Origin: Paramarasmius palmivorus
Lineage: Eukaryota; Basidiomycota; Agaricomycetes; Agaricales; Marasmiaceae
NCBI GenBank assembly: GCA_037176845.1
Contig: JAYKXP010000024.1
Coordinates: forward strand, 558,001 to 622,000
Length of the DNA: 64,000 nt
Direction of reading: 5' to 3'
Part shown: positions 34,749 through 45,386 of the stretch, in pieces
Numbering within the stretch: the stretch's first letter is position 1
Layout: each line of letters starts with the position of its first letter
Translations under genes and position numbers: made by a program
The notes under the pieces: generated by a model
Told to the model about the DNA's origin: nothing
Seen by the model: the letters and a program-made list of their open reading frames with translations, nothing else
Databases searched by the model: none

Positions 34749-35043
34749 GCTTGATTGGGAGAGGAGATGAAGGTAGAGTTCACGTTCACAGAACCCTCGT
34801 GTCTTATATTGCCTGGCAGTAACCACGATGACGACTATGACGTAGCATCTGTCTCGCGTGCCAAAAACAGACGTAATGATTATACGCAAATTACAAGGCG
34901 TTTGAGCGGTCTCAGGTACTCTCAGGTCCTTCATATTGAGTTCGTGATAGAATGTCATTAAGATAATGTAGCTATGACCATAGAATCCATGCAAAATAAT
35001 AAACAACACTACTATACACCTGCATGTCAATCTACGGACACTT

Positions 35044-37158
35044 TTACTTCTTAAGCTTGCCAATGACAGAGTCGGGTGCGTATCGTGGGATGACCTGAAA
35101 AGAACTCAGCTTTTGTGTTGGTCTAGAATCACATGAAAAGTACCTTAGGATCGTGAAGCATGTTGAACTCTTCGGTGGCATCGCGACCGGCATAGAGCAT
35201 GATGGCCTTTTCACCTCCGGGATGGTCAGGTAAGAACTGTGAATGAAGATGAATATTCTGTACACCCTAAACGTTGTAACCCAACTCACGCTAGTGACGT
35301 CGAGGACTTCACCGTTCACAACGACCCAGACATCTTTCTTGTCCTTGTGCTTGGCGACCTCTTCCATCGTGTACTCCCCGCTAGCAGCTTTCTTCTCGAC
35401 GGTTTCGGCCTTCTTCTCATCAGCCTTTGCAGGATTTCCAGAGGGTGTTGATGACCCGAGCTGTCCAGCCAAGGCACCCAGTCTGCCACCAGCCTTTGCA
35501 ATGACCTCGCCAGTTCTTTGCAAGAGATAGGCTGCTGCGGAGTCTCCAGATACACGTCCGAAGACAACACAGCCGAGCAAAGAGCTTCCACCAAGACGGT
35601 TGGCACCGTGTACACCACCTGCAACTTCACCGGCGGCAAACAGACCAGGTATCGGCTTGCCGTCAGTGCCAACGACGCGAGACTCTGGGTCAATTTCAAG
35701 ACCCCCCATGGTATAGTGGAGAACGGGAGTCATGATAGCGACATGGAAGATATCATCGAATTGCCATTCGCCGGAGAAGAACTGCGAAGGAGAATGAGTA
35801 CGGAGTGCGTGAAGAAATATCTGTTCATAAGACACACCTTCTTGCCGAAAGGATCTTTCTTAGTGCGAACGCTCTGGTTGTAATCCTCGAAAGTCTTCTT
35901 CAGGGTAGCGGGAGGAAGACCGAATTCCTTGGCCAGTGCCTCTCCCGACTCGAAGCGCTTCATCAATCCTCTGCCTACGTAATGCTTGCAGTGCCACTCG
36001 ATCTCTTTGGACGCCTTGCCATTGAGAACAAGTCTGATGGGGTACTATCAACTTCGCGTCAGTAAAGCTTAAAGACCATAACGGGATAACAAACCTTTCC
36101 GTTCTCCCAGATCTTGCCGGTTACGTAGTCACGGTGTTGCAACTCATCGACGAATCGTGAACCAGTGTTGTCGAGTAGAAGACCACCAACACCTCGAAGG
36201 GCCTCGGCAGCCAAAAACTTGACCTTGGCGTTGGGTTCGTTGGGGTCGACCAAACCTGTCGGGTGGACTTGGACCTTCTCCATGTCGATGCCATGTGCAC
36301 CAATAGCCATAGCCATCTTCTGTCCATCACCAGTGCAGTGCTCACCATTGGTGGTGGGAAGTTCCCAGTACTCGGGGCGGTGCTTCTTGAGAAGAGAGTC
36401 TGAAGTGAAGTCGGCAGCATAACCACCAGTAGCGAGGATGACTGGACCATATGCAGTGTTGGTCGAGCCGTTATGGATATATTCAACACCTTGAACATGT
36501 CCCTGCTCATCTTTCACAAGCTTGGTGACGCGAGCCTTCTTGAGAATCTTTACACGATCAGGCTGGGATACAGAAAGATCTTCTAGACGTTCCATTTGGG
36601 CGTAGGTGATAACCTGTCTGAGTTGTCAAGAAGAGGACGTAGACAAAGAGATGAGCACGCACCATTCCCGGGAACTGAGCACCACCACGGTGCGTACGAG
36701 GCTGGCTGTGGCCGCCAAGTCGGGCAACCTTGGAAAGGTCGAGGCCAAATTTGTTCTGCAGCCAGTTGACAGCATCTCCAGATCTTCCAGTGAGTACTTG
36801 AATGAGATCGTCACGAGCTAGGTCTCGAGCCTGAAGTCGGCGTTAGAAGGGAGAAACGACAAATCATATCAATTCAACGCACTGATTTCTTGGTGTCTTC
36901 AAAGAAGATTTTAGCACTATCAGGGATACCCTGCTCCTGCTGGGTTTGTGTGCCAGCACCGTTGATACCAGATGTAGCTTTGGTTGAGTTGCCTCCCATG
37001 AAACTGCAAGATTTGATGAGCCAAAGGCCGGGTGAAACCTGAAAAAGGTCGACTTACCCCTGCTTGTCGAGTAGCAGAACATTGGCACCACGCTCAAGAA
37101 GGGTATGAGCGGCAGAGAGACCGGCGAGACCACCACCAACAACAATGACTTGGGACAT
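35044..37158 (-). CDS. Fumarate reductase (FRD/OSM1 type) with C-terminal cytochrome b5 domain
   Basis: Soluble FAD enzyme that reduces fumarate to succinate, reoxidising flavins without oxygen. The FAD motif [14 protein letters not shown] opens the protein; the flavoprotein signature includes [57 protein letters not shown] and [20 protein letters not shown]. After a Lys/Ala-rich linker comes a cytochrome b5 domain: [19 protein letters not shown], the heme motif [11 protein letters not shown] and MLHDP with the second heme His. The start at 37158 has no presequence, so a cytosolic form is likely. About seven exons. Fungal versions with a C-terminal b5 are known; the electron donor is unknown. 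Confidence 0.93.
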
Positions 37159-37220
37159 AATGAGATGGTGCTGGTTCAAGGGAGAGAAGGGTTTTGCAGT
37201 TTCTGTACCCGGACTCCCCG

Positions 37221-37230
37221 CTTTTATAAG
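37221..37230 (-). promoter_or_regulatory. TATA box of the fumarate reductase gene
   Basis: cttataaaag on the minus strand, about 65 bp upstream of the start at 37158. Good match and spacing for a strongly expressed or inducible gene. Confidence 0.5.
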
Positions 37231-37494
37231 AGGCCCGCACCCTCCAATCACAAGGCCGCAAATACTCTGAGACAGTAGCATGTGATATTTCGCTCCCCCG
37301 CATTTTTTGGCCGGTCCGACTCCTGTTCTCTCAAAAATCTGGACCACTGCACACTCAAGATCCCTCCGAAGCCTTTGCCTGTGCTGTACGACATTCAATA
37401 TTCCAGCTTTTCATATGCAATCTACAATCATAATTTCTATACATTCTAAACTCTAATGTTGGGCTAAAGCTCGGCCAAAGCACAATTTGCGCTG

Positions 37495-38679
37495 TTAACT
37501 GGTAGCGCCTTCTACTTTCCTCTTCAACGCCGCACAGCTCTTCTCCACGATCTCATCCATTCGGAGCTCTAACCCATTGATCAACAAGAGCTCCTGAACC
37601 TTGTCACTCGGCATTCCGGTCTCCACGTTTCCGTCGATGAAAATATCGCGATTAGCTTCCAAATATGCTGGCCAAACGATCTGTTCCCAATACATCGGTG
37701 GATCTCGCCATAGAGAGCCCTCTGGATCAGATTGAACTTGATGTTAATAGGCGAAACCGAATGATGACATAGGAGTTAGAAAATGAGAGAGGTAGCGGAG
37801 TTAGAGAGGAAAGCGCATAAGAACTCGTTCCCAAGACGGCGACAAGCGGAAAAAAGAGAGTATGGGAATAAGGGGTTTTAAGTTCGAGGAAGGAAGCCCG
37901 ACGATCACCGAAATACGATCACTTACCTGCCGTGTGGTATCCATGTCTTTCGTGCCTGCGATGCTTCAAGACATCGTGCGGAACTCGGAGGAATATACGA
38001 ACGTCTAACTGCTTGATCACTTCCTGTAAGACGATGGGTGAGTCATTTTCGAAGTGACTCGGTGCACGGATGAAGGATACTCACCGGGTGCCAATACAGC
38101 AGGAACCCATCGACCAAACCCCATATTATCTTCTCTCCCTTTACCTCTGTCTCCTGTGAAAGCCGCTGGAATTCGGATGTCCATTTCTCCCGTGTAGAGT
38201 CACTCAAGGCAACTTGTTTCTGTTCATTTAGATGATCATGACTACGGTGATCTGGTGGAATCACTCCTGTCTCCTTAACACGCTGTAAAAAAGCGATGAG
38301 GCGCGGCCAGTCGATAGCACCCTGGGGCGCGTCCCAATCTTGCACTTGGTAAATCGGATGAACTGGGATCTTTTCTTGAGGCTGACAAAGATGAACGAGG
38401 GGACTTTGGGTAGTGAATGGGGCACCTACCGGCGCAAAGTCCTGCAAATTGGCTATGTTAAGAACATATTCACTGGGAAGTATGGAACGCACGTCTTGGT
38501 GTATAATGACGCTGTTTGGGAGTATCCGCTTGAGATGCTTGGCTAATGTAGTCTTCCCTGAGCATGTAGCACCCCTAGAATTCAGAGAAGGCGGCGTTAA
38601 CGAGTTTGAGATTGATAAAAGAACTTGGAGCGCACCCAATTCCGACCAGAATAACCCGAGTTTTACACGATTCGGACAT
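37495..38679 (-). CDS. NRK1: Nicotinamide riboside kinase (NRK1 family)
   Basis: Phosphorylates nicotinamide riboside to NMN in NAD salvage. Exon 1 starts MSESCKTRVILVGI and splices into the P-loop GGATCSGKTTLAKHL. Then HQDDFAP..IPVHPIYQVQDWDAPQGAIDW, the nucleoside-binding region of the family (DDF and DWD..AIDW), WGLVDGFLLYWHP, and RIFLRVPHDVLKHRRHERHGY, the lid region. The last exon gives SLWRDPPMYWEQIVWPAYLEAN and a C-terminal helix. About six exons with one long 3' intron (about 200 nt). The intron after DFAP could be taken in two ways; only the acceptor before ATCCCAGTT keeps frame. All catalytic parts are present. Confidence 0.92.
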
Positions 38680-39354
38680 GGCAATCTAGAAGAAGATATG
38701 GTGTTGTACTTTGGCAGTCAGAGAAGATTACAAAGGCCTTTTATCGATATCAGTACGACACAGACGCTGGCTTGATGGGAATAGAAGATAGAAAGCGGTA
38801 AAATATTGCAAGTTCAACGAGGAGAGTAGAGTGAGATTAGATAAGATTATCAGCTTGACTTCTCCCTCCATCCTGTTCTCCAGCAGAAACATTGGGCAGC
38901 CTTGAACAAATTACTTTTGCAAATATTCTCTCATGTTCTCTAATTCATCAAGAGCATAGCATCAGCTGAGCTGCAGCGCTCGCCGCTTTCTTGATGAGCG
39001 CCTGGCTTCAATTACCACGATTGAGTCAGACTCATCCACAGCATCATCACCCAACGTACCATGAAAATCACTGAGGATAATACTATCTGGTAAGCTTTCC
39101 TGCCTCTGAGAAGGACTTGCTCAAATTTTGCACCAGTAATCGAGATACCCTTCACATAGGTTCGTTTCCAATCTGATTCTCTGGATCGTACTGATCTTAC
39201 AGGGACAGTCCAGGATCTACGAGACCTCACAGGAGAATCATACTTCAACGGAGAGTCGGAGCTCCCAATACCCCAGGCGCATACCTCCCCACCCCCAGAT
39301 TATGCGCCCCAGCTGAATGATGCTAATTGCGAGCACCCTTATCCCCGTGAAATT
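38680..39354. other. Intergenic stretch, possible 5' exons of the next gene
   Basis: About 670 bp. The frame of the next gene stays open upstream to 39160 and reads protein-like there (RTDLTGTVQDLRDLTGES, then PIPQAHTSPPPDYAPQ), with an acceptor ttcacatag before it. I could not find an in-frame first exon: candidates at 38995 and 39061 end in the wrong phase. Confidence 0.4.
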
Positions 39355-39918
39355 ATGAGTACGGCTGCCAACCTTCCCGACGTTTCTTCGATTCCATTTC
39401 TCGTTGCCGTTGGAGCAGAAGATCAATGCCGCGCTTGGAGATTTCAGAAACTCTGGGAAGGCATCATGTCGCACTTCTTTCCGGTAGCAGAGGGGTTCAC
39501 TGTGCAGTGCAGTTGGCTGGAAAATTCAATTGTGGTATTTCATTCCCGCCAGCGAACACCCTTCTCTCTTAACAGCGCTCAAAACACCTCGTATCCGATT
39601 GCTACCGTTCATATCTTCTCCCCCTTGGACTTCGAAAATGCTCACCTTCGTAATACCGCGGCTCAGGAAACGCTAGCTCGGCGGACACCGAACCCAGAAG
39701 GCTCGGCCATGCTGATAATAACGGCGATGGGAAAAGCCTTTAGAGCCTGGCAAAAAGATGCCCGGTTTAGTGACGAGGAAGTGTATCGTTTAGGGCTCGG
39801 CCCAGTACACCACTGTTACGATGGGATGGATGATACAGATTGGATGGAAGATGCTACCGCTGAAGTGAGCAGGGATGTTCTACGGGTAATGTGTAAGTAT
39901 GTTAAAGGCCAGTGCTAA
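39355..39918 (+). CDS. Unknown protein
   Basis: An open frame of 187 codons beginning MSTAANLPDVSSIPFLVAVG. It contains a globular-looking region (QCRAWRFQKLWEGIMSHFFP, VTVQCSWLEN-like strands, YPIATVHIFSPLDFE, AMLIITAMGKAFRAWQK) and ends MCKYVKGQC. The frame extends 5' to 39160 with similar composition, so the real start is probably in an upstream exon. No family recognised, no signal peptide or membrane segment. Composition and length argue for coding. Confidence 0.5.
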   Translation: MSTAANLPDVSSIPFLVAVGAEDQCRAWRFQKLWEGIMSHFFPVAEGFTVQCSWLENSIVVFHSRQRTPFSLNSAQNTSYPIATVHIFSPLDFENAHLRNTAAQETLARRTPNPEGSAMLIITAMGKAFRAWQKDARFSDEEVYRLGLGPVHHCYDGMDDTDWMEDATAEVSRDVLRVMCKYVKGQC

Positions 39919-40243
39919 ATCTAAGGCCGTATGTAAACCTTGTTGTGGATAGTGTCTATATGTCTACCTTTTCCTTATCGAATACTACTGTTCGGCGTTA
40001 TCGGTCAAAGGGCCGGGCCGCTTATCGTTATCAACTTTCGACATTTACGGCTTTCTGACGCAAACGTCGAACTGTTGTGTCGTGACCGCTCGTGTCCAAC
40101 CTGAATTCTGCGCACCAGCACCACGAGGGACATTGCCTGAACTGCGACTCTTCCCAAGCTGTTTGCACGCGTTACGCAACAAAACACGTTCAGTCATCTT
40201 CAAACATTCCCAATTTGTCAACCTCCGTCTTTTGCCTTCAACC

Positions 40244-42177
40244 ATGTCATCCCCAGAGAGAGCTCCCTTACTGCAACACCATAAACAAGAAGAAAGTTCC
40301 AAAGCACGCACCATAGTGTGGAGTATCCTCACTGTCTTCACCGTTTCAGCTCTGGTCGTCTTCCTGTTCTTCCAAGACTCGCTTCCAGATTCTTTGAAAC
40401 TCGTACCATGGATTGGTGGAGATCCCGGAGACCCTATGAAGGCTGCATTAGCGATATTGGAAAAGGCACCAGTCATAGTAAGCATCACCTTTGAAATATC
40501 CTTCGTCAATACTGATAGGAAATTCTTGACGTTTCTTTACGCGCTATTCAGGATGGCCACATTGATCTACCTATTCAGGCTCGCGAACGCTATGCCAACA
40601 ATGTCTCTGCTATCGACTTGGAATCCGAGATGCCCATGCACGTTGATATTCCGAGGTTACGCGAGGGAAGGGTCGGAGGATTCTTCTGGCGAGTTTACAC
40701 TCCGTCTATCGTGCACGCTGGTGTGATGACAATGTTCCTTTCCCAATACAGGTCTACCTATGTTGCCTGTGCGAAGCCAGAGGAAGAGGGTCCGGACTTC
40801 GTGAATGCTAGTTGGAGAGTTAGGTTGTTCATTATTTTAGTCGCTCCTCGATGAATAGCTCACCACTTCATTGAAAAGGGACACTCTTGAACAGATTGAT
40901 GTCTCTCGGCTCTTAATCGAGAAGTATCCAGATGTAAGTATCCCCACGGGGCGAAAGATCATTGTTGAGCATCCCTGTCCTAGACATTCCATTTAGCTCT
41001 GGGCTCCGAGGACATTCGACTCGCCATTAGTAAGGGAAAGATTGCTAGCTTGCTTGGTGTGGAAGGGTCAGTATTCTGTTTTACCGCCGAAGCGTTCAAT
41101 TGACTGGATTTATGTCACTTTTCAATGCAGTGGCCACCAGCTTGGCAATTCTATTGCTGTCCTTCGACAATATCAGGCCCTAGGCGTCCGCTATGTTACA
41201 TTGACGCATACTTGCCACAATGCATTCGCAGATTCTTGCGGTATGCAACCAGGCTTTCCGCCTTTGCATGGCGGACTGAGGTAATAAGCGTTTATTGCAT
41301 TCGTCCAAATTTAACCGGCTTTTTCGTCGGCCCAAACCTTTTGCCCAAATTACAAGGATTTTTCTCTCTATGCTCAGCATTTTTCCTGTGACTAACAAGC
41401 TATGCTATAGTGACTTTGGACGATTGCTTGTCGATGAGATGAACCGACTGGGGGTTCTTGTAGACTTGAGCCACACAAGCGACGATACTGCTCGACAAGC
41501 TTTGAATTACTCCAAAGCACCCGTGATCTGGTCGCACTCCTCTGCAAGAGCTGTTCACGACGTACCGCGTAACGTTCCCGACGACATACTTCGATTCATT
41601 GGGTTTGGAGAAGGCCAAAAGGATGCTGTTGTCATGGTACGTCCGGCGCCCCAGTCTGTGTATATATTGTCGTAAAGCTCCTCTGATACTGATTTGTTCC
41701 CATGTGTGTATGTAGGTCAACTTCGCGCCCCATTTCGTAGCACCAGATGGACAAGCTAATGTTTCCGCAGTCGCTAACCATGTAGAGCACATTGCGAAGG
41801 TCGCGGGAGTCAAACAGTACGTTCCTCTAAGTGGCATATAGTCCGCCTGACTGATTCGGTGTGTAGTGTTGGCCTTGGGAGTGATTTCGATGGAATAGGC
41901 TCCACTCCTGTTGGTCTAGAGGACGTTTCGAAGTACCCAGCATTGGTATGTCGCTAATTCGGAACTGTAGCTTGTCAACAGCTTTTTCTGACCATGTCGT
42001 GTGTAGATTGCTGAGCTGTATTCCCGTGGATGGAATAAACGTGATCTGGCAGGACTGACCGGAGCTAATCTGCTGCGGGTCTTTGAAGGAGCTGAACGTG
42101 TATCCGGGGAGTTAAGGGCGGCTGGGACATTGCCTAAGTTCGAGTGGTACGACAAGAGACCCGATTACCCTCTGTGA
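40244..42177 (+). CDS. Membrane-anchored dipeptidase, peptidase family M19
   Basis: Zinc dipeptidase of the renal dipeptidase type. The start gives a cytosolic head ([19 protein letters not shown]), then a membrane anchor at residues 23-43 ([21 protein letters not shown]), so a type II protein with the enzyme outside or in the lumen. About nine exons give the metal sites in order: DGHIDLP (HxD), LLGVEGGHQ (bridging Glu), VDLSHTSD (His) and VIWSHSSAR (His), with GLGSDFDGI near the end and [10 protein letters not shown] in the C-terminal helix. Length is usual. The chain ends at TGA 42175-42177. Natural substrate is unknown. Confidence 0.93.
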
Positions 42178-43263
42178 CTCGGCGCGACCTCGAGACATGT
42201 GTTTCATTTGCTATAAATCAATCATGACGGATGTGCTATGGCCTTGAATTCATGAACAAGGGCTGCTTGCTGTTAGAACAGCTTTCGAAGCTGCGGTCTC
42301 ATGGTGATATAGTCCCGTGGTTACAGCACATTATTTGCAAATTCCTACTATTGAGACGTAGAATGTTTATTCTGCGGCGTTGGGTACCCGGGAGCGACAA
42401 GGATCTTTTGTTGAGTCAACAAGAAGGCTCAAGGTTAACCTCCCTCGACAAGTTTGGTTGTTTCGTAAGTTCAGTAGCGAAGATAAGAATGACTACGACA
42501 AGACACATTGGTCTATTCCCCGGACACATGCCAGCTTCGAAGACGACAATTACCGAATAGAAATTCACGAGATTAAATGTATCAACAAACAAAAGGTACT
42601 TAACGACAAATCAAACTGCTGCAATCCCTGGCTTGGATCTTCTGTTACTATTAGACCTGGTAAGAACTACACGCACCACTCACACCCTGGATTAGGTGGC
42701 TGTAGTGACACGATATTGGCAAATGGTTGTGTTATTTATCCGCGCCAAGCGGGTGTGGATGAAATGACTCTGATCATTGAATAAGCAAGCTGGTTTGGCT
42801 TGATTCGTGGTAGCCACAGGCTACCATTTGCACACCCGACGGATGCGAACTGATGCGTGATGGTGATCGATCACTTTTAACGGAAGCAGATTGTGAAGGT
42901 TTCCAGGGACTTTCACGCCGACAAACAGGGCAAGACTGATTGATGAATCGGAGTGCTAAGTGTCCGTGGCACCTTCCAAGTCAATCCGACATGAGCATCG
43001 GATAGACATGGAGGACTTGAGAGCGAGCGAGCGCGGTGCCCGTGAAACCCTTCACCGGCGCGAAAGCTTGACCCAAGTCGATGGAGTATGTCAATGACCG
43101 TCAGAATCGGCATCGTATCCGAATGTTGCACATTCGATGACGCCAGAAAGCGTGGCAAAACAGGGCGGAATCATAGATGAATTATCCATGGAGAATTGAT
43201 GATCTTCAACGTACAATAATCCGTTTCTCCTGAAAATCTCTATGTATAGGCACTAGTCCTTTG
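42178..43263. other. Intergenic stretch with a doubtful open frame
   Basis: About 1.1 kb. A plus-strand frame at 42380-42784 (134 codons, with a Cys/Gly/His-rich end such as NYTHHSHPGLGGCSD) is the only notable frame. It shows no family, no splice support and no signal peptide, so I do not call a gene. Confidence 0.35.
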
Positions 43264-44450
43264 CTAGTCTTCGTCCATCGCTTCGCCCCTCTCCTTGGCT
43301 TTTTGTATTCTTTCCTGCATTACTTTCTTTGCGTTCTCCTTCGCAGGATTGAGTTTGCCGGACTTAGCGAGTGCAAAGAGAAGTGCATGCATGAGGCCGA
43401 CGTGATTGTGTCTTCGCAAACTGTTCTCGAGCTACAAAGGAACATTTGTCATTATGAAAGAAGAGGCGATAAAGGAGAACACTTACCGCCCACCGCTCAC
43501 GTTTATTGGTTTCATTTGCTATCTTCACTACTAGTTCCGCCGCATCAGATTCCTTTCCAGAACTCTGGAGTGTTCGAAGTTCGGCCTGCAATCCGGGAAG
43601 AGGATCGTCTCTCAAAGCCAAGAGACTAAAGTCAAGCTTGAGAATAATTAAGCCTTTGTATATGTTCTTTTGGTCTTACAGGACGTACTGCTCCTGGAGG
43701 ATAAGTTGCAATTCGGGTTTCGATAACTTCCCTTTGAAGAAAAAGGTATAATGAAATTTGTCACCCTACAAAGCACAAAAAAGTGACTAACCGTGCTCGT
43801 GCCAGCCATCCATCTTTTCCGTCATAAGGCCCATGTGATACTGCATGAGGTTTCAATCCGTCCAACTCGTACAGGGAGCCCAATACGGGTAGATAAACGA
43901 CGAAATGATAGGCATCTTCAGACTTCTTCGGTAGACCAAGGCCATCAAGTGAAATAGCGCTCGGGGGCGAAAGGGAATTGTGAGCTTCTCGCAACCAATC
44001 CGAACTTGTGATAACGACTCCGCGCATGTCTGCGTCCATTCCAGTCGTGAAACTGAATAGTTCTTGCAGCTGTTCTCCGCATTTGAGTGAAGGGATGTTT
44101 CCTAATGCATTCAAAACAGCCAACGTAGCACATGCATTGTTCACTACTTGATGAGCGAAGAATCCAGCAAAGTCGGGATCGTATTTTCCTGCCGGGACAT
44201 GATCTGGTGACTGAGGAACCCACTTGAACAGAAAGATCAACGCATGAAGAGGTTGTAAAGATGCGAGAGAATCGTCGTCCAATGCATAGAGGTCGTCAAC
44301 AATGAAAGGTACACCGAAAGTTTTGAGAAGTTCCCTGCGATGAAAAAAAGATGGTGTCAGAATGATGATTTGAATGAGTGAAATCTCGCACGAGAATACC
44401 GCAGGGTCAGACTCTGTCAATTGCCAACCGCTTGAATCGTCTCCTGACAT
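43264..44450 (-). CDS. UCH37: Ubiquitin C-terminal hydrolase UCH37 (UCHL5), peptidase family C12
   Basis: Proteasome-associated deubiquitinase. The start gives MSGDDSSGWQLTESDPAVF, spliced to SELLKTFGVPFIVDDLYALD. The catalytic core is complete: the oxyanion Gln in FAHQVVNNACATLAVLNAL with its Cys, then DAYHFVVY (His) and LYELDGLK (Asp). After two introns a long helix follows (PLPGLQAELRTLQSSG), then the UCH37-like domain (NKRERWALENSLRRHNHVGLMHALL) that binds Rpn13 and the proteasome, ending KAKERGEAMDED. About five exons. The head-to-head start with MED31 is only 101 bp away. Strong family match throughout. Confidence 0.94.
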
Positions 44451-44551
44451 GATGGTGACAGAGGAAAATGCAAAACTCGCGACAAGTCAAAGTCTGACGC
44501 GGCCATGAATGCGTGACGCGTAAGCTGGTTTGAACTTTGTCTTGTGCCTCC
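44451..44551. promoter_or_regulatory. Shared divergent promoter, UCH37/MED31
   Basis: Just 101 bp between two divergent start codons, the shortest such interval in the window. No TATA seen. Confidence 0.5.
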
Positions 44552-45072
44552 ATGGACCCATCCACACCTTCTCAAAGCTTGGATCCTAAAGCTGCTAACC
44601 GAGCTCGCTTCGAGCTAGAATTGGAATTCGTACAAGCGTTAGCAAATCCATTTTATCTGCACTCTCTGGCGCAACAAAACATCCTTGAACAACCAGCTTT
44701 TATCAACTACCTTAAATATCTGCAATATTTCAAAGAAAAGGACTACGCTCGATTCATTCAGTGAGCAAGCCGTACATTGACACGCTCAGGAAGCTCATGA
44801 CCTTCTGAACTAGCTATCCCCATGCGTTGCATCATCTAGAACTGCTACAACATCCCGAATTCAGAGCCGTGATGAAGAAAGACGAATTCTTTAGGGAGTA
44901 TCTTCACCAAAAACAGTTTGACCATTGGAGAACATGGCGAGTTATCTTCTAGCCGTGTCTAGGCCTGCTTACGAGCTAGCATACTAGGCGTGACCCCAAA
45001 AATCTGAATGGAACATCTACCAACGCTGATGTATCGCAGGCGTCTCAAGCTGAACAGAATAACGAATCATAG
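44552..45072 (+). CDS. MED31: Mediator complex subunit 31 (SOH1)
   Basis: Small subunit of the Mediator middle module, linking activators to RNA polymerase II. Three exons give [19 protein letters not shown], then [47 protein letters not shown], and after the first intron [40 protein letters not shown], all diagnostic for MED31. The second intron, 44937-44987, starts GC (gcgagt) and ends ctag; no GT site keeps the frame. The tail is short, polar and variable. An in-frame Met at 44537 could add five residues. Confidence 0.93.
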
Positions 45073-45386
45073 TTCACGATTATGACCCGCATACTTTGAC
45101 TATGATAGACGGAATGCATACCACAACTCATGTTCCTGTACTTGTAATTTGATTGTCAATCTCCATCCAAATGGACCAAACGACGTCGATCCTCTCCCCC
45201 TCCGCTTCGTATGTACATATATCAATTTATCTTTCGGATATAACTGGGTTCAAAAGTAAGGTTCAACTAGTTACACCAAGGGGAAAAATTTAGCTTCGAT
45301 CAGTTTGCATTCAAGCCGCGGTCCTGGTCTGTTTGAAGTTGGCACGTGGGCTGACAGCAACTCTCCCTTCCCCACATTCAGAATCA
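45073..45386. other. Intergenic stretch
   Basis: 314 bp between MED31 and the next plus-strand gene. No coding signal; it should hold the terminator of one and promoter of the other. Confidence 0.4.

Noticed and set aside
35243..35530. 95-codon plus-strand frame
   Set aside because: Antisense to the fumarate reductase gene; no independent support.
42380..42784. 134-codon plus-strand frame after the dipeptidase
   Set aside because: No family match, signal peptide or supporting splice sites. Kept only as a note in the intergenic entry.
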